A DNA stretch of 58,500 nucleotides from Oligoflexales bacterium (GCA_017985985.1 JAGNWK010000006.1:1-58500); one strand, 5' to 3'; positions 1-9,149 are shown, counted from the stretch's first letter. Notes: generated by a model not told the origin, from the sequence alone. Numbers and translations: made by a program.

Positions 1-652
1 CTTTCATATCATGCTCAATCAAAAGAACAGCGGTATGAAAGCGATCTCGAATAAAGCGGATATTCTCCATAAGGGAGTGGCTTTCATGAGGATTAAGGCC
101 TGCGGCAGGCTCGTCGAGGAGGATCAATTTGGCATCTGTAGCGAGGGCTCGAGCAATTTCAAGTCTTTTCTGATCACCATAGGGCAGATTTTTAGCAAGT
201 TCTAAGCTGCGCTGATCGAGTTTAAAAAAAGACAGGATTTCTGTACATTTCTCCCTTTTTTGCTGTTCGTTGTCGAGAAATGACTTTGACTGTAAGAGAG
301 AGCTTAGAAAACTAATCTTCTGATATTTGGGGTTGTGGTCCATGGCGACCAGGAGGTTGTCCAGAACGCTAAGCTCTTTGAAAAGTCTTAAGTTTTGAAA
401 AGTTCTGGCAACACCCATACGGGTGATATGAAAAACTTTCATGCCATCAATTTGTCGACCGAATGTTCTTACAGACCCTGAGCTGGGTTTGTAAAGACCT
501 GTGATCATATTAAACACGCTCGTTTTACCAGCTCCGTTGGGCCCTATAAGTCCGAAGATGCTTTTTGCAGGCACACTGAAGCTGACAGCAGAGACCGCTT
601 TCAATCCACCAAATTCAATAGTCAGATCTTTTAATTCCAAAGCTGCTGACAT
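1..652 (-). CDS. livG: Branched-chain amino acid-type ABC transporter ATP-binding protein LivG (partial)
   Basis: Hydrolyses ATP on the cytoplasmic face to drive a HAAT-family amino acid importer. The reverse strand reads MSAALELKDLTIEFGG from an ATG at 652. It shows a Walker A (GPNGAGKTS), a Q-loop (ARTFQNLRLF), a diverged signature region (NLPYGDQKRLEIARAL), a Walker B (LILLDEPAAGLNP) and the switch His (LLIEHDMK). The canonical signature serine (SYGxQ or SGGxQ) is Pro-Tyr here, as often seen in LivG proteins. About 217 of the usual ~255 residues are present; the C-terminus lies beyond the left edge. It follows livM by 14 bases, so it is the fourth gene of livK-H-M-G; livF would be expected next, outside the window. 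The substrate (Leu/Ile/Val, amides or urea) cannot be told from sequence. Confidence 0.93.
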   Translation of the reverse strand, partial: MSAALELKDLTIEFGGLKAVSAVSFSVPAKSIFGLIGPNGAGKTSVFNMITGLYKPSSGSVRTFGRQIDGMKVFHITRMGVARTFQNLRLFKELSVLDNLLVAMDHNPKYQKISFLSSLLQSKSFLDNEQQKREKCTEILSFFKLDQRSLELAKNLPYGDQKRLEIARALATDAKLILLDEPAAGLNPHESHSLMENIRFIRDRFHTAVLLIEHDMK

Positions 653-666
653 ATAGCCCCTCGCCT

Positions 667-1710
667 CTAGTTTTTTGATTTTCTAAAAAATTTTAAAAAA
701 TCCTTAATTTCTCTCATCCCCATCACCCCATCAGGTCGTAGTATCATCATGAGAATGAGGATCAAAGAATAGAGAACCATCCTAAAATCGATCTGAGTGA
801 GTTCTTGGAGAGGTCTAAGTGCCTCTTTGAGAATTGTGAGAAACATAGCTGCTACAACAGAACCTGTTAGACTGCCCATACCACCTAAGACGACCATGAT
901 GATGATGTCAAAGCTCTTGTTGAAGTCGAATATAGCTGGATTGAGATAGTTTAAATAGTGAGCGAAGAGTCCACCAGCTGCCCCTGCAAAGAATGCACCG
1001 ATAACAAAAGCTCTTACTTTAACTTGAGTTGTATCGACACCCATAGCTTCACTGGCAAGGGGGTCTTCCCGAACACTGACAAATTCCCTTCCCATTGGTG
1101 AGGAAAGAATTCTCATCAAAACAAATAAACAGAGACATGCTACGGTGTAGACCCACCCAAAGGAACTGACTGAGGGTATTCCAGGTAAACCTCTCGCCCC
1201 ACCTACAGCGTCAATATTAAGCAGAACAACTCGGATGATTTCTCCAAAACCTAGAGTGACGATAGCGAGATAGTCTCCTTTGAGACGTAGAGACGGTAGC
1301 CCCACTAGATAGCCGACAGCAGCTGCTACGCTGGCACCAGCAAACAAAACGACGAAAAAACAGAGCTGGGATAGAAGCCAGCTGTCCTGAGTAAAAAGTT
1401 GAGGATATTTCTGCTGGAGGGTCAAACTGAGGAAAGCAGAGGTATAAGCGCCAACAGACATGAACCCTGCATGACCCATCGAAAATTGGCCCGTATACCC
1501 ATTCACAAGGTTGAGACTCAAGGCCAGCGTAATGTTGATCCCTGAGTAGATGAGAATGCCAAAATAATAGGGGTTCATATTCGACGATATAAAATCACTG
1601 CAAAGCCAAATAAGTAAAAAGCCAAAGGCCCAGAGGGCCAGTGGGTTCAAAGTAGGGTAGGAGATGGAACCTGAGTTTGCTTTAGCAAATAAATTCTCAT
1701 GGGATGGCAT
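667..1710 (-). CDS. livM: ABC transporter permease LivM
   Basis: One of two membrane subunits of the HAAT amino acid importer. The 347 residues hold about nine to ten hydrophobic helices. They include the family segments NLVNGYTGQFSMGHAGFMSV (residues ~67-86), LRLKGDYLAIVTLGFGEIIR and the coupling-loop region GAFFAGAAGGLFAHYLNYLNP, followed by VVLGGMGSLTGSVVAA. Its ATG overlaps the livH stop by one base (TAATG), so the two are translationally coupled. The length matches typical LivM without the extra N-terminal helices seen in some enterobacterial forms. Confidence 0.95.
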   Translation of the reverse strand: MPSHENLFAKANSGSISYPTLNPLALWAFGFLLIWLCSDFISSNMNPYYFGILIYSGINITLALSLNLVNGYTGQFSMGHAGFMSVGAYTSAFLSLTLQQKYPQLFTQDSWLLSQLCFFVVLFAGASVAAAVGYLVGLPSLRLKGDYLAIVTLGFGEIIRVVLLNIDAVGGARGLPGIPSVSSFGWVYTVACLCLFVLMRILSSPMGREFVSVREDPLASEAMGVDTTQVKVRAFVIGAFFAGAAGGLFAHYLNYLNPAIFDFNKSFDIIIMVVLGGMGSLTGSVVAAMFLTILKEALRPLQELTQIDFRMVLYSLILILMMILRPDGVMGMREIKDFLKFFRKSKN

Positions 1711-2612
1711 TAAACTTTCTCCGTTTTTTGAACAGGGAAAAGACCCATCGGCCTAAACAGGAGCACTAAAATCAGAAGAGCAAAGGCGAGAGCATCCCTA
1801 TAACTAGGCAGCCAGTAGCCGACGAGAAACTCCTCGGCTACACCAAGGAACAGAGCTCCCACCACAGCTCCTGCCATATTCCCAATCCCTCCTAAGACGG
1901 CAGCTACAAAACACTTGAGGCCTGGCATGACCCCCATCAGAGGTTCGATTTTGGGATAGATAAGACCAACGAGGACACCTCCGGCACCAGCAAGGGCAGA
2001 GCCCAGCATAAAAGTGAGCGACACCACCCTATTTACAGGTATGCCCATAAGGCTTGCGAGATCGTGCTGAAAACTGACGGCTCTCATAGCTCTCCCAAAC
2101 CGAGTGCGAAAGATAATAAACTGGAGGATCAGCATAAGCGTCAGAGCTAAAACGAGAGAAACCATCTGTAACGGATTGATTTTGATTTCACCGAAGGAAA
2201 GATCTAAAGAGGACTGGTAGATCTGGGGGAAAAACTTGGGGTCTGAACCAAAAAGAATCTGACCTGAGAATTGTAGAAACATAGACACACCTACAGCTGT
2301 GATCAAAGCGTTGATGCGTCGAGCTTGCCTGAGAGGTCTATAGGCTACTCTTTCAATCACAAAGCCGAGAACAGCGCAGACGAACATGGAGATGAGCATG
2401 ACAGAGATGAGAATAAGAAGAGAAGGTTCTGATGTCGAGAAGAAGAACCTGGTTGCATAAAAACCAGAGAAGGCACCAATCATGTAGACATCACCATGGG
2501 CAAAATTAATAAGCTGCAAGATACCAAACACCATCGTGTAGCCTATGGCAATCAGGGCATAGATGCTCCCAAGAGACAGTCCGTTAATGAGGTGTTGTAT
2601 GAATTCAATCAT
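1710..2612 (-). CDS. livH: ABC transporter permease LivH
   Basis: Second membrane subunit of the importer. At 300 residues it has normal LivH length. Family signatures are INGLSLGSIYALIAIGYTMV and GILQLINFAHGDVYMIGAF near the N-terminus. GLKCFVAAVLGGIGNMAGAV and a C-terminal RPMGLF follow. The ATG overlaps the livK stop by four bases (ATGA, 2609-2612). The order livK-livH-livM-livG is the canonical one. Confidence 0.95.
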   Translation of the reverse strand: MIEFIQHLINGLSLGSIYALIAIGYTMVFGILQLINFAHGDVYMIGAFSGFYATRFFFSTSEPSLLILISVMLISMFVCAVLGFVIERVAYRPLRQARRINALITAVGVSMFLQFSGQILFGSDPKFFPQIYQSSLDLSFGEIKINPLQMVSLVLALTLMLILQFIIFRTRFGRAMRAVSFQHDLASLMGIPVNRVVSLTFMLGSALAGAGGVLVGLIYPKIEPLMGVMPGLKCFVAAVLGGIGNMAGAVVGALFLGVAEEFLVGYWLPSYRDALAFALLILVLLFRPMGLFPVQKTEKV

Positions 2613-3820
2613 AAATTTATGGCCTGTGGGCTAACAGTCGTCAAAAATTTAAACTCACCACTCTCTATTTTGAGAACGACAGCTGATTTAATGGCATTGC
2701 GATCTTTATCAAGACTGAACTTGTCTGTCACCCCTTGGAAGTCTTTCGTATCGGCAATGGCGTTCCTCAGTGCTTGTGAGTCTGTCCCATTTGCTCTTTT
2801 GATAGCATCGACGAGGACCAGAGCTGATTCATAGCCCATAGCAGCTAGACTGTCTGGGACTTCATTGTAGACAGACTTAAATTTTTTGATAAAGTTTTGA
2901 ACAGCAGGTTCCTGACTTTCTGATGAATAATGGTTAGAGAAAAAAGAGCCCTCTAAAGAGTTTCCACCAATTTCACGAAGCTTTGGTGAGTCCCATCCGT
3001 CTCCTCCTAAGAAGGGAATGTTCATCCCGAGCTCTCTTGCCTGCCTTGCGATAAGTCCGACCTCTGTGTAATAACCAGGCACGAAGATAGCCTGAGGATT
3101 TTTTGAACGGATAGCTGTCAACTGAGATTTGAAATCTATATCTCCAGCACTGTAGCTTTGATCAACCACAATACTTCCACCCCCCTTTGCAAATGTCATG
3201 GTGAAATAATCAGCTAATCCAACACTATAGTCATTTTTTACATCTCTTAAGATAGCTGCTGATTTGATTTTCAAGTGATCAAGGGCAAACTGCGCCATGA
3301 CAGCACCTTGAAACGGATCAATGAAACAGACGCGGAAGATATAATCTCCCTGCTGCGTGACTCGAGGATTGGTTGATGATGGACTAATCATCGGTATTTT
3401 ATGGTTCTGGGCGATAGGGGCCATCGCTAAGCTTCGTGAACTAGCAACCTCGCCAATAACGGCTATAACTTTGTCTTGGGTGATCAGCTTGTTCATAGCG
3501 GTCGCTGCTTCTTCTGGTTTTCCTTGGTCATCTATGCTTATCAGTTCAATTTTCTTCCCTAGAACTCCTCCTGCCGCATTGATTTCATCAAAAGCCAAGG
3601 TCACACCTTTATGGACAGAAACACCGAAGGTCGCTTCCGAACCCGTCATGGAACCAATCTCTCCAACCCGTATCACTGAGTCTTCATTTTGAACACTTGC
3701 TGCGTTACTATTGCTGCCAGTTTTTTTCTTTTCACAGCTTGACAACATGCTCATGCCTATCAGACCCGAAATGGTAAATAGACTATTAAAAACAAGATGA
3801 GTTATAAGCTCTCGACGCAT
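2609..3820 (-). CDS. livK: ABC transporter periplasmic amino acid-binding lipoprotein (LivK-type)
   Basis: Captures substrate outside the inner membrane and delivers it to LivHM. The 403 residues begin with a lipoprotein signal peptide whose lipobox is LSSC (Cys ~29). The Leu/Ile/Val-binding fold (Peripla_BP_6) follows: IRVGEIGSMTGSEATFG, GVTLAFDEINAAGG, VIAVIGEVASSRSLAMAP and IPMISPSSTNPRVTQ. The lipid anchor replaces the soluble form known from E. coli; membrane-tethered binding proteins occur in several diderms. The ATG at 3820 is preceded by GGAGG at good spacing. It is first in the operon; upstream lies an AT-rich leader and a dispersed repeat. Confidence 0.93.
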   Translation of the reverse strand: MRRELITHLVFNSLFTISGLIGMSMLSSCEKKKTGSNSNAASVQNEDSVIRVGEIGSMTGSEATFGVSVHKGVTLAFDEINAAGGVLGKKIELISIDDQGKPEEAATAMNKLITQDKVIAVIGEVASSRSLAMAPIAQNHKIPMISPSSTNPRVTQQGDYIFRVCFIDPFQGAVMAQFALDHLKIKSAAILRDVKNDYSVGLADYFTMTFAKGGGSIVVDQSYSAGDIDFKSQLTAIRSKNPQAIFVPGYYTEVGLIARQARELGMNIPFLGGDGWDSPKLREIGGNSLEGSFFSNHYSSESQEPAVQNFIKKFKSVYNEVPDSLAAMGYESALVLVDAIKRANGTDSQALRNAIADTKDFQGVTDKFSLDKDRNAIKSAVVLKIESGEFKFLTTVSPQAINL

Positions 3821-3952
3821 AAACAGCCTCCTCAGATGCTTTTAAAGCTTGGCTTTTTCAGAGAAATGAAAAAATAAAGAACTTGATGTTTGAGCTAACT
3901 CTGGCAGATGAAGAAAAATAAGTCAACGGCTTCTTGCTCTTATAGGGGGGTC

Positions 3953-4077
3953 TAGGAACTATCCGACAAGTCGTTTATCAAGGCGTTGAGGATCGAGCAG
4001 CGCAGTCTACTTGCTAGGAAAGCAGCAGACGCAGCGAAGAAAATACGCAGCTAGACGATTTGCGGGATAGTGCCTAC
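3953..4077. repeat. MITE-like ~122 bp repeat A, copy 1
   Basis: Begins TAGGAACTATCCGACAAG and ends CGATTTGCGGGATAGTGCCTA, so the ends are imperfect inverted repeats. The interior (GAGCAGCGCAG, TACTTGCT, GCAGCGAAGAAAATACGCAGCTAG) matches copy 2 at 4929-5049 in the same orientation. The right end contains CTA at 4074-4076, which is the TAG stop of the minus-strand DUF2608 gene. Confidence 0.8.
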
Positions 4078-4889
4078 TTCTTTCTGATAAGTCGAAGAGC
4101 TTCTTCATCAGCCAAGAGTTTATCCTCATGGAGGAAGGATTTATATTGAAGAGCTACAACTTGAGGGTTAAGGGAGTTTACGAAAGGGTCAGCTCCAGAA
4201 TATCGAACACCAAAATACTCTATGGATGTTGGTGTGAGTGATTTTTCTAGGCTTTTTACATTAAAGTCTTTATCGTCGATGAAAAGAACAGATCGAGGTT
4301 TTAACTTATTCTCATTAAGGAAGTTCACAAAGACTTCTCCCTTATCATTAAGATGACCAGAGAAAAAAACACCATTCATGAACTTAGTATCTTTAAACGT
4401 TGGCTGTTTTGTGAACATGGCATGGGGATTGTTATTGAAATCAATGCCTACAGATTTTAACTGCAAAAAAGTGACTCGGTCATAGTCTATCCGCCTTGCC
4501 GTTAGGGCGATGACGGTTCGCCCCTCTTTTTGCAACTGCGCAACCAGAGCTGGTATCTCCCTTTCGACAGGGATCACCTTTGTCTTTGCATTGACATGCT
4601 CCCAGATCTTGATGGTTTCATTTTGAGCACGTAGCTCAGCTAAAGATGAAGAAAGTCCTTGTGATTGGTATTTGTATCTTAACTCAGACACAGCATGGTC
4701 GTACCATTCGACACTACCAAAAGACTGAGATGGTCTCAAGATAGTATTGTCGATGTCAAGAACGACGACAGAGTCTTTTTCTGCGAGAGAAAAAGCATCT
4801 CGCATCATTTTTTTTTCAAAAATTTTAGCCTGGGCCTGCGTTGATAAAAGCATAGAAATTCCTAACATTGTCATGCTTATTTTCTTCAT
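4074..4889 (-). CDS. DUF2608-family exported HAD-like protein
   Basis: A 271-residue protein with a signal peptide (MKKISMTMLGISMLLSTQAQA). The HAD-like nucleophile motif VVVLDIDNTILRPSQ follows (DxDxT). The phosphate-binding Thr (VIALTARR, motif II) and a late acidic motif (SVLFIDDKD) complete a HAD phosphatase core. DUF2608 proteins of this type are known from Legionella and Chlamydiae-like bacteria; the substrate is unknown. The ATG at 4889 is chosen because an upstream in-frame extension to 4943 runs toward a dispersed repeat and would bury the signal peptide. The gene sits between two direct copies of repeat A, and its stop codon lies inside copy 1. Confidence 0.82.
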   Translation of the reverse strand: MKKISMTMLGISMLLSTQAQAKIFEKKMMRDAFSLAEKDSVVVLDIDNTILRPSQSFGSVEWYDHAVSELRYKYQSQGLSSSLAELRAQNETIKIWEHVNAKTKVIPVEREIPALVAQLQKEGRTVIALTARRIDYDRVTFLQLKSVGIDFNNNPHAMFTKQPTFKDTKFMNGVFFSGHLNDKGEVFVNFLNENKLKPRSVLFIDDKDFNVKSLEKSLTPTSIEYFGVRYSGADPFVNSLNPQVVALQYKSFLHEDKLLADEEALRLIRKK

Positions 4890-4928
4890 GTCGGTAAACC
4901 TTAAACCTATTTTTCGTTTCGTAAATTC

Positions 4929-5049
4929 TAGGAACCATCCCACAAGTATAGCAAGGCATTGAGGAGTGAGCAGCGCAGTTTACTTGCTGATAAATGAGCA
5001 GCGGAGCGACGAAAATAACGCAGCTAGATGACTTGTGGGATGGTTCCTA
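4929..5049. repeat. MITE-like repeat A, copy 2 (best-preserved)
   Basis: Ends are near-perfect inverted repeats: TAGGAACCATCCCACAAG on the left, and on the right CTTGTGGGATGGTTCCTA. The body shares GAGCAGCGCAGTTTACTTGCT and a GCAGCG/ACGCAGCTAG segment with copy 1. There is no open reading frame inside. The outermost TA at each end could be a duplicated TA target, but this cannot be proven from one locus. It lies between the divergent DUF2608 and alcohol dehydrogenase genes. Confidence 0.82.
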
Positions 5050-5089
5050 TATATAATCAAAAGTCATTTTTATTGCGTAAGGAGCCATT

Positions 5090-6142
5090 ATGAACAAACA
5101 GACCTTTAAAGTCCATGGTTATGCCGCTAAAAGTAAGTCCGCAGCTCTAAGTCCCTATACATTTGAGAGAAGAGAGCCGGGCGAGCATGAACTTGCCATA
5201 GAGATCCAGTTCTGTGGAGTCTGCCATTCCGACATTCATCAGGTCCGTGACGAATGGGGAGGCTCCATTTTTCCGATGGTTCCCGGACACGAAATCGTTG
5301 GGAACGTCTCTCGAATTGGATCAAAAGTAAAGAAATTTTCGATGGGTGATCTGGTTGGAGTCGGGTGTATTGTCGACTCTTGCCGAACGTGTCAGCCCTG
5401 CAAGAGTGGTGAGGAGCAGTACTGTGATGAAGGCTTTATAGGGACATATAACAGTCAGGAAAGAGGGTCTGAACAAGTGACCATGGGTGGGTATTCTTCT
5501 GCGATTGTTGTTCATGAGGATTTTGTCTTAAAGGTTCCTAAGAATCTTAATCTCTCAAGGGTTGCTCCTCTTCTTTGTGCTGGCATCACGATGTATTCAC
5601 CCCTTAAACATTGGAAAATTTCTTCTCGAAATCAGGTCGCTATTTTAGGTCTTGGCGGACTCGGACATATGGGGGTAAAACTAGCTCGTGCTTTTGGAGC
5701 TCAAGTAACAGTTTTTACTAGTTCTTCTAAAAAACGAGAGGATGCTCATCGTTTAGGAGCCCATGAGGTGGTCCTCTCTTCAGATGCTAGCGCGATGAGA
5801 TCTCACCATCATAAATTTGATTTTATCATAGACACAATCTCAGCTGATCACGATGTCGGAGACTATCTTCAGTTGCTTCGTCGAGATGGTTCTCTTGTCA
5901 TGGTTGGACTTCCCGAACGCCCACTGAAGCTCAATCCATCTCCTCTTATCTTTAGTAGACGAAATCTCAGCGGATCTTTGATTGGTGGCATTGCTGAAAC
6001 TCAAGAAATGCTCGATTTCTGTGGAACCCATGAAATTTTATCAGATGTAGAGCTGATCCCTATTGGGAAAATTAACGAAGCTTATGAAAGAATGATCCGA
6101 GGTGATGTCAAATATCGATTTGTTATCGACATGACTTTATAA
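5090..6142 (+). CDS. Zinc-dependent NAD(P) alcohol dehydrogenase (CAD/YahK-like)
   Basis: Medium-chain dehydrogenase/reductase of 350 residues that interconverts aldehydes and alcohols. The catalytic zinc site is seen in CGVCHSDIH (Cys ~42) and GHEIVG. The four structural-zinc cysteines lie in CIVDSCRTCQPCKSGEEQYC. The Rossmann motif is GLGGLGHMGVKLA (residues ~187-199), and the pattern is typical of the cinnamyl-alcohol/YahK branch, which prefers NADPH. The ATG follows AAGGAG with good spacing. Transcribed alone; a repeat B element begins right after the stop. Confidence 0.93.
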   Translation: MNKQTFKVHGYAAKSKSAALSPYTFERREPGEHELAIEIQFCGVCHSDIHQVRDEWGGSIFPMVPGHEIVGNVSRIGSKVKKFSMGDLVGVGCIVDSCRTCQPCKSGEEQYCDEGFIGTYNSQERGSEQVTMGGYSSAIVVHEDFVLKVPKNLNLSRVAPLLCAGITMYSPLKHWKISSRNQVAILGLGGLGHMGVKLARAFGAQVTVFTSSSKKREDAHRLGAHEVVLSSDASAMRSHHHKFDFIIDTISADHDVGDYLQLLRRDGSLVMVGLPERPLKLNPSPLIFSRRNLSGSLIGGIAETQEMLDFCGTHEILSDVELIPIGKINEAYERMIRGDVKYRFVIDMTL

Positions 6143-6242
6143 AACAAGGAAGAGGGTTTGGGAGAAAACCTTGCCCTCAGCCCGTTCGACTACGCTCAGG
6201 GCAGGCTCCGTCGAATGGATGCGTAGCTGGTTCTCCCAAAAA
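6143..6242. repeat. Palindromic repeat B, copy 1 (interrupted), possible terminator
   Basis: Starts directly after the dehydrogenase stop. Left arm AAGAGGGTTTGGGAGAAAACC, right arm GCGTAGCTGGTTCTCCCAAA, which pair through GGGAGAA/TTCTCCC. The loop holds a second small inverted repeat (CAGCCCGTTCGACTACGCTC and its partner near GTCGAATGG). Related elements lie at 30845, 42805, 44510, 47662 and 58348. Confidence 0.65.
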
Positions 6243-6243
6243 C

Positions 6244-7485
6244 TTAGTTTCCGAAAAGGGCAGAAGCAGCTAGTCCTGTTAAATCAGTACCCATATTGAT
6301 AGTGTTGCCAAGAAGACAGGAGGGAGCTTCCCCATCGATCACATCTGCCCCTGATCTTTGGGTATGTAAAACATCGCAATCTGCACCAGGGCTTCGCAGG
6401 GTTCTTTTGGGAATAACTTCTGTGATGATATGCTCATCTCCCACCACGTAAAGCTCAACAGGCTTGTTGACACGCCTTGGATCTTGTAAAAATCCAATGA
6501 TAGATGTCATTCTATTATTGTAGCTGATATCGAGTTTTGTAAGAGTAGTCACTGAGACAAGTGGATCTATGGAACTAATATAGTTTTTTGCAAAATAGGC
6601 TTGTAGCAAAGTTTGTGAACCAGCTAAACCTTGAACTGAGGTTAGTTTGTTGTTTCTCACGGAGAGGTATTGTAGTTTTTTCATAAAAACAAGCTCACCT
6701 AAACCTCCTTCTATAAGATTATTATCTAAAGATAATTTTTTTAGTGATTTCATTTCCATGAGAGGACTGATATCTTTTATCATTTTTCCTGAAAGATCTA
6801 ATTCCTCTAGTTGATTTCGTAAAGCATTAACCACTGTTTTTTGCACACAAGGATTGGGAACAAGATTTTTCGAAACAAAATAATTTTTGAGTTCGGTAAC
6901 AGTATGTTGAACATCTGGATTCAAATGTCCATTATTAGATCCACAAAAATCATAAGCACATAGATCTCCACTCTGTCTCCCTTTGAACTGTCCATCACAT
7001 TCTTGACCGAGAGTATAGGATACGCCTACTCCAGACGTAACGACAAGAGCCTCCTGCTCTGCTGGCAGTATAGGAGGCTCATTAGTCGAATTTTTCTTTA
7101 TTTTTGTCGAGGCGCTGACTTGATTGACATTGCTTTTTGCTGACGAAGAAGAAGAGCTAGAGGGAGCTGAAGAGGAGCTAGACGAAGCAGAGGAAGAAGA
7201 AATCGAACTTCCTGATATTGTTGTTCCCGAATTTGTTCCTGTACTCTTCGTTTTAGATGAGTTAGCTGCAATAGGAGATGTTTTTGGGGTACCCCCCAGA
7301 GAGGCTCCAGAACTTTCATCGTCGGTGTCACTGGCCGTTGAATCGACAGAATCAATCGATTCCTTCCCCTTCGATGACGAGTAGGCGCGAGTTTGCTCCT
7401 CTTGAGGAGCCGTACTACAGCTAGAGAACAGCTGAGCTGCCAACCATATCATTAAAATATTTAAAGAACGAGAATGTTTACTCAT
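6244..7485 (-). CDS. Leucine-rich-repeat lipoprotein with serine-rich stalk
   Basis: 413 residues. The signal peptide ends in the lipobox FSSC (Cys ~23). A low-complexity Ser/Thr-rich linker runs over ~35-125, including long Ser runs, and probably acts as a flexible stalk. Residues ~215-345 hold internalin-like 22-residue leucine-rich repeats such as LDLSGKMIKDISPLMEMKSL, LSLDNNLIEGGLGEL, LSVRNNKLTSVQGLAG and LDISYNNRM. Four cysteines flank the repeats and may form disulfides. It is likely surface- or periplasm-exposed and involved in binding; no enzyme motif is seen. The acidic antisense ORF opposite the Ser-rich part is a compositional shadow. Confidence 0.85.
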   Translation of the reverse strand: MSKHSRSLNILMIWLAAQLFSSCSTAPQEEQTRAYSSSKGKESIDSVDSTASDTDDESSGASLGGTPKTSPIAANSSKTKSTGTNSGTTISGSSISSSSASSSSSSAPSSSSSSSAKSNVNQVSASTKIKKNSTNEPPILPAEQEALVVTSGVGVSYTLGQECDGQFKGRQSGDLCAYDFCGSNNGHLNPDVQHTVTELKNYFVSKNLVPNPCVQKTVVNALRNQLEELDLSGKMIKDISPLMEMKSLKKLSLDNNLIEGGLGELVFMKKLQYLSVRNNKLTSVQGLAGSQTLLQAYFAKNYISSIDPLVSVTTLTKLDISYNNRMTSIIGFLQDPRRVNKPVELYVVGDEHIITEVIPKRTLRSPGADCDVLHTQRSGADVIDGEAPSCLLGNTINMGTDLTGLAASALFGN

Positions 7486-7606
7486 AGTATGGTTCCGAGA
7501 GAGCTTTCAAACACCCAGGCCTAGCCACTATCGGAAAATAAGTAGGAATTCTTTAAAAATTCTAACCCAGTAGGAAATATAGGAAGCAGGGAAGGTGTAA
7601 GGGATA

Positions 7607-7629
7607 GTGAGGGAATCGGCTCCCCTCAC
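7607..7629 (-). terminator. Small hairpin downstream of sdaA
   Basis: GTGAGGG and CCCTCAC form a 7-bp stem just past the sdaA stop. There is no clear T-run on the minus strand, so termination is only possible. Confidence 0.3.
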
Positions 7630-7638
7630 AGCAAAAAA

Positions 7639-9024
7639 CTAACACTCAGGGATATTAACAGCTAGACCACCGCGTGATGTCTCTTTGTATTTTGTTTTCA
7701 TATCAGCACCCGTCTGCATCATGGTTTTCATCACCGAGTCGAGAGATACATAGTGTTCACCGTTTCCCCTCATAGCTATGCGAGAAGCATTAATTGCTTT
7801 GATGGCTCCCATGGCATTTCTTTCTATGCAGGGGATTTGGACCAGGCCACCGATAGGGTCACAAGTGAGTCCCAGATTGTGCTCCATGCCTATTTCTGCA
7901 GCCTGTTCAACTTGCGCGTTCGTCCCTAGGAGGGCGGCTGTCAAGCCTGCTGCGGCCATAGAGCAGGCGACCCCGACTTCTCCCTGGCAACCAACTTCAG
8001 CCCCCGATATAGAAGCGTTTTTTGCATACAGGCAGCCTATGGCCGCTGAAGTCAGCAGAAATCTGTGTATGCCCGCCTTGTGATCGTTGTCGGATCCAGG
8101 GCAGAAAGTTTCATAGTATTTCAACACAGCTGGGATAATGCCACTGGCACCATTGGTTGGTGCCGTGACAATTTTAGATCCACTGGCGTTTTCTTCGTTT
8201 ACAGCCAAAGCATAAAGATTAACCCAGTCCATGACAGTCAATGGGTCCGTATATACACTGCTGTTCTTTGATAGTTCTTGGTAAATAGAGGAAGCTCGGC
8301 GACGGACTTTAAGCTTGCCAGGCAAGAAGCCAGAGCGTTCACAGCCTCTCTGGATGCATTCAGACATCGTTTTCCAAATAAGGTCCATATACGCTTCGAT
8401 CTGTACTTGTGATCGAAATACTTTTTCGTTTGCTAACATCATGTCGGAGATGGAAACAGAATGCTCCTTAGCAAGTTTGAGCAGGGAATCTCCCGAAAAA
8501 AAAGGGAACGGTAGAACTGTCTTTTGAAGCTCTTCTCCTGGCTTTTGCATTTGTTCTTCTGTTTTAACAAGACCTCCCCCTACTGAATAATAAGACCTCT
8601 CAAGAAGGATCTTTTCCTCTCGATTTTTAGCTCGAAAAATCATCCCATTGGCATGGAGCGCTAAGGCTTTTTTTCGAAGAAACACGATGTGCTTTTTAGG
8701 GTCAAAATATATCTTTTTTTGCTGAGCTAAGAACAGTGTATGGTTCTCTCGTATGAAATCAACCTTAGCATCCATTGTCAAAGGATCTACACTCTCCGCT
8801 CTTTCTCCCTCTAGTCCGAGGAGAACAGCCTTGTCACTGCAGTGTCCTATACCCGTCAGGGCTAGGGAACCATAAAACTCTACAAAAATTTCTTCTGTGA
8901 TGTCAAAGAGGGAATGTTCTTTCAAAGTTTCGATAAACAGATGGCAAGCAAGCATAGGTCCCATAGTGTGGGAACTCGAAGGCCCAATTCCAATTTTAAA
9001 AATCTGAAACATACTTAAACTCAT
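7639..9024 (-). CDS. sdaA: L-serine dehydratase, single-chain iron-sulfur type
   Basis: Deaminates L-serine to pyruvate and ammonia using a [4Fe-4S] cluster. The 461 residues fit the fused beta-alpha form. The N-terminal domain begins FKIGIGPSSSHTMGPM; the C-terminal catalytic domain carries PTNGASGIIPAVLKYY, the cluster cysteines in TFCPGSDND and GLTCDPIGGLVQIPC, and GAEVGCQGEVGVACSMAAAGL. Start at 9024 gives MSLSMFQIFKIG, matching the family; a second ATG four codons later is possible. Monocistronic, divergent from the next lipoprotein. It feeds serine carbon into pyruvate. Confidence 0.96.
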   Translation of the reverse strand: MSLSMFQIFKIGIGPSSSHTMGPMLACHLFIETLKEHSLFDITEEIFVEFYGSLALTGIGHCSDKAVLLGLEGERAESVDPLTMDAKVDFIRENHTLFLAQQKKIYFDPKKHIVFLRKKALALHANGMIFRAKNREEKILLERSYYSVGGGLVKTEEQMQKPGEELQKTVLPFPFFSGDSLLKLAKEHSVSISDMMLANEKVFRSQVQIEAYMDLIWKTMSECIQRGCERSGFLPGKLKVRRRASSIYQELSKNSSVYTDPLTVMDWVNLYALAVNEENASGSKIVTAPTNGASGIIPAVLKYYETFCPGSDNDHKAGIHRFLLTSAAIGCLYAKNASISGAEVGCQGEVGVACSMAAAGLTAALLGTNAQVEQAAEIGMEHNLGLTCDPIGGLVQIPCIERNAMGAIKAINASRIAMRGNGEHYVSLDSVMKTMMQTGADMKTKYKETSRGGLAVNIPEC

Positions 9025-9149
9025 AACTTTTTTACTTTCATTCTATTTTGACTCAATGTTTTCTGATTTTTTTCCGATAATCAAGCCATCTTAGCTTGGA
9101 AAGGATCACTGTGTTTTTTAACTTTCTCGAATATATAACAAAAAGAAGC

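Noticed and set aside
2496..2834. 112-residue plus-strand ORF
   Set aside because: Antisense to livH and livK, whose motifs are certain.
4890..4943. Longer start for the DUF2608 protein
   Set aside because: Would add a charged stretch before the signal peptide and reaches toward repeat A.
7124..7384. Acidic Glu-rich ORF on the plus strand
   Set aside because: Exact antisense of the Ser-rich stalk of the LRR lipoprotein; composition explains the open frame.
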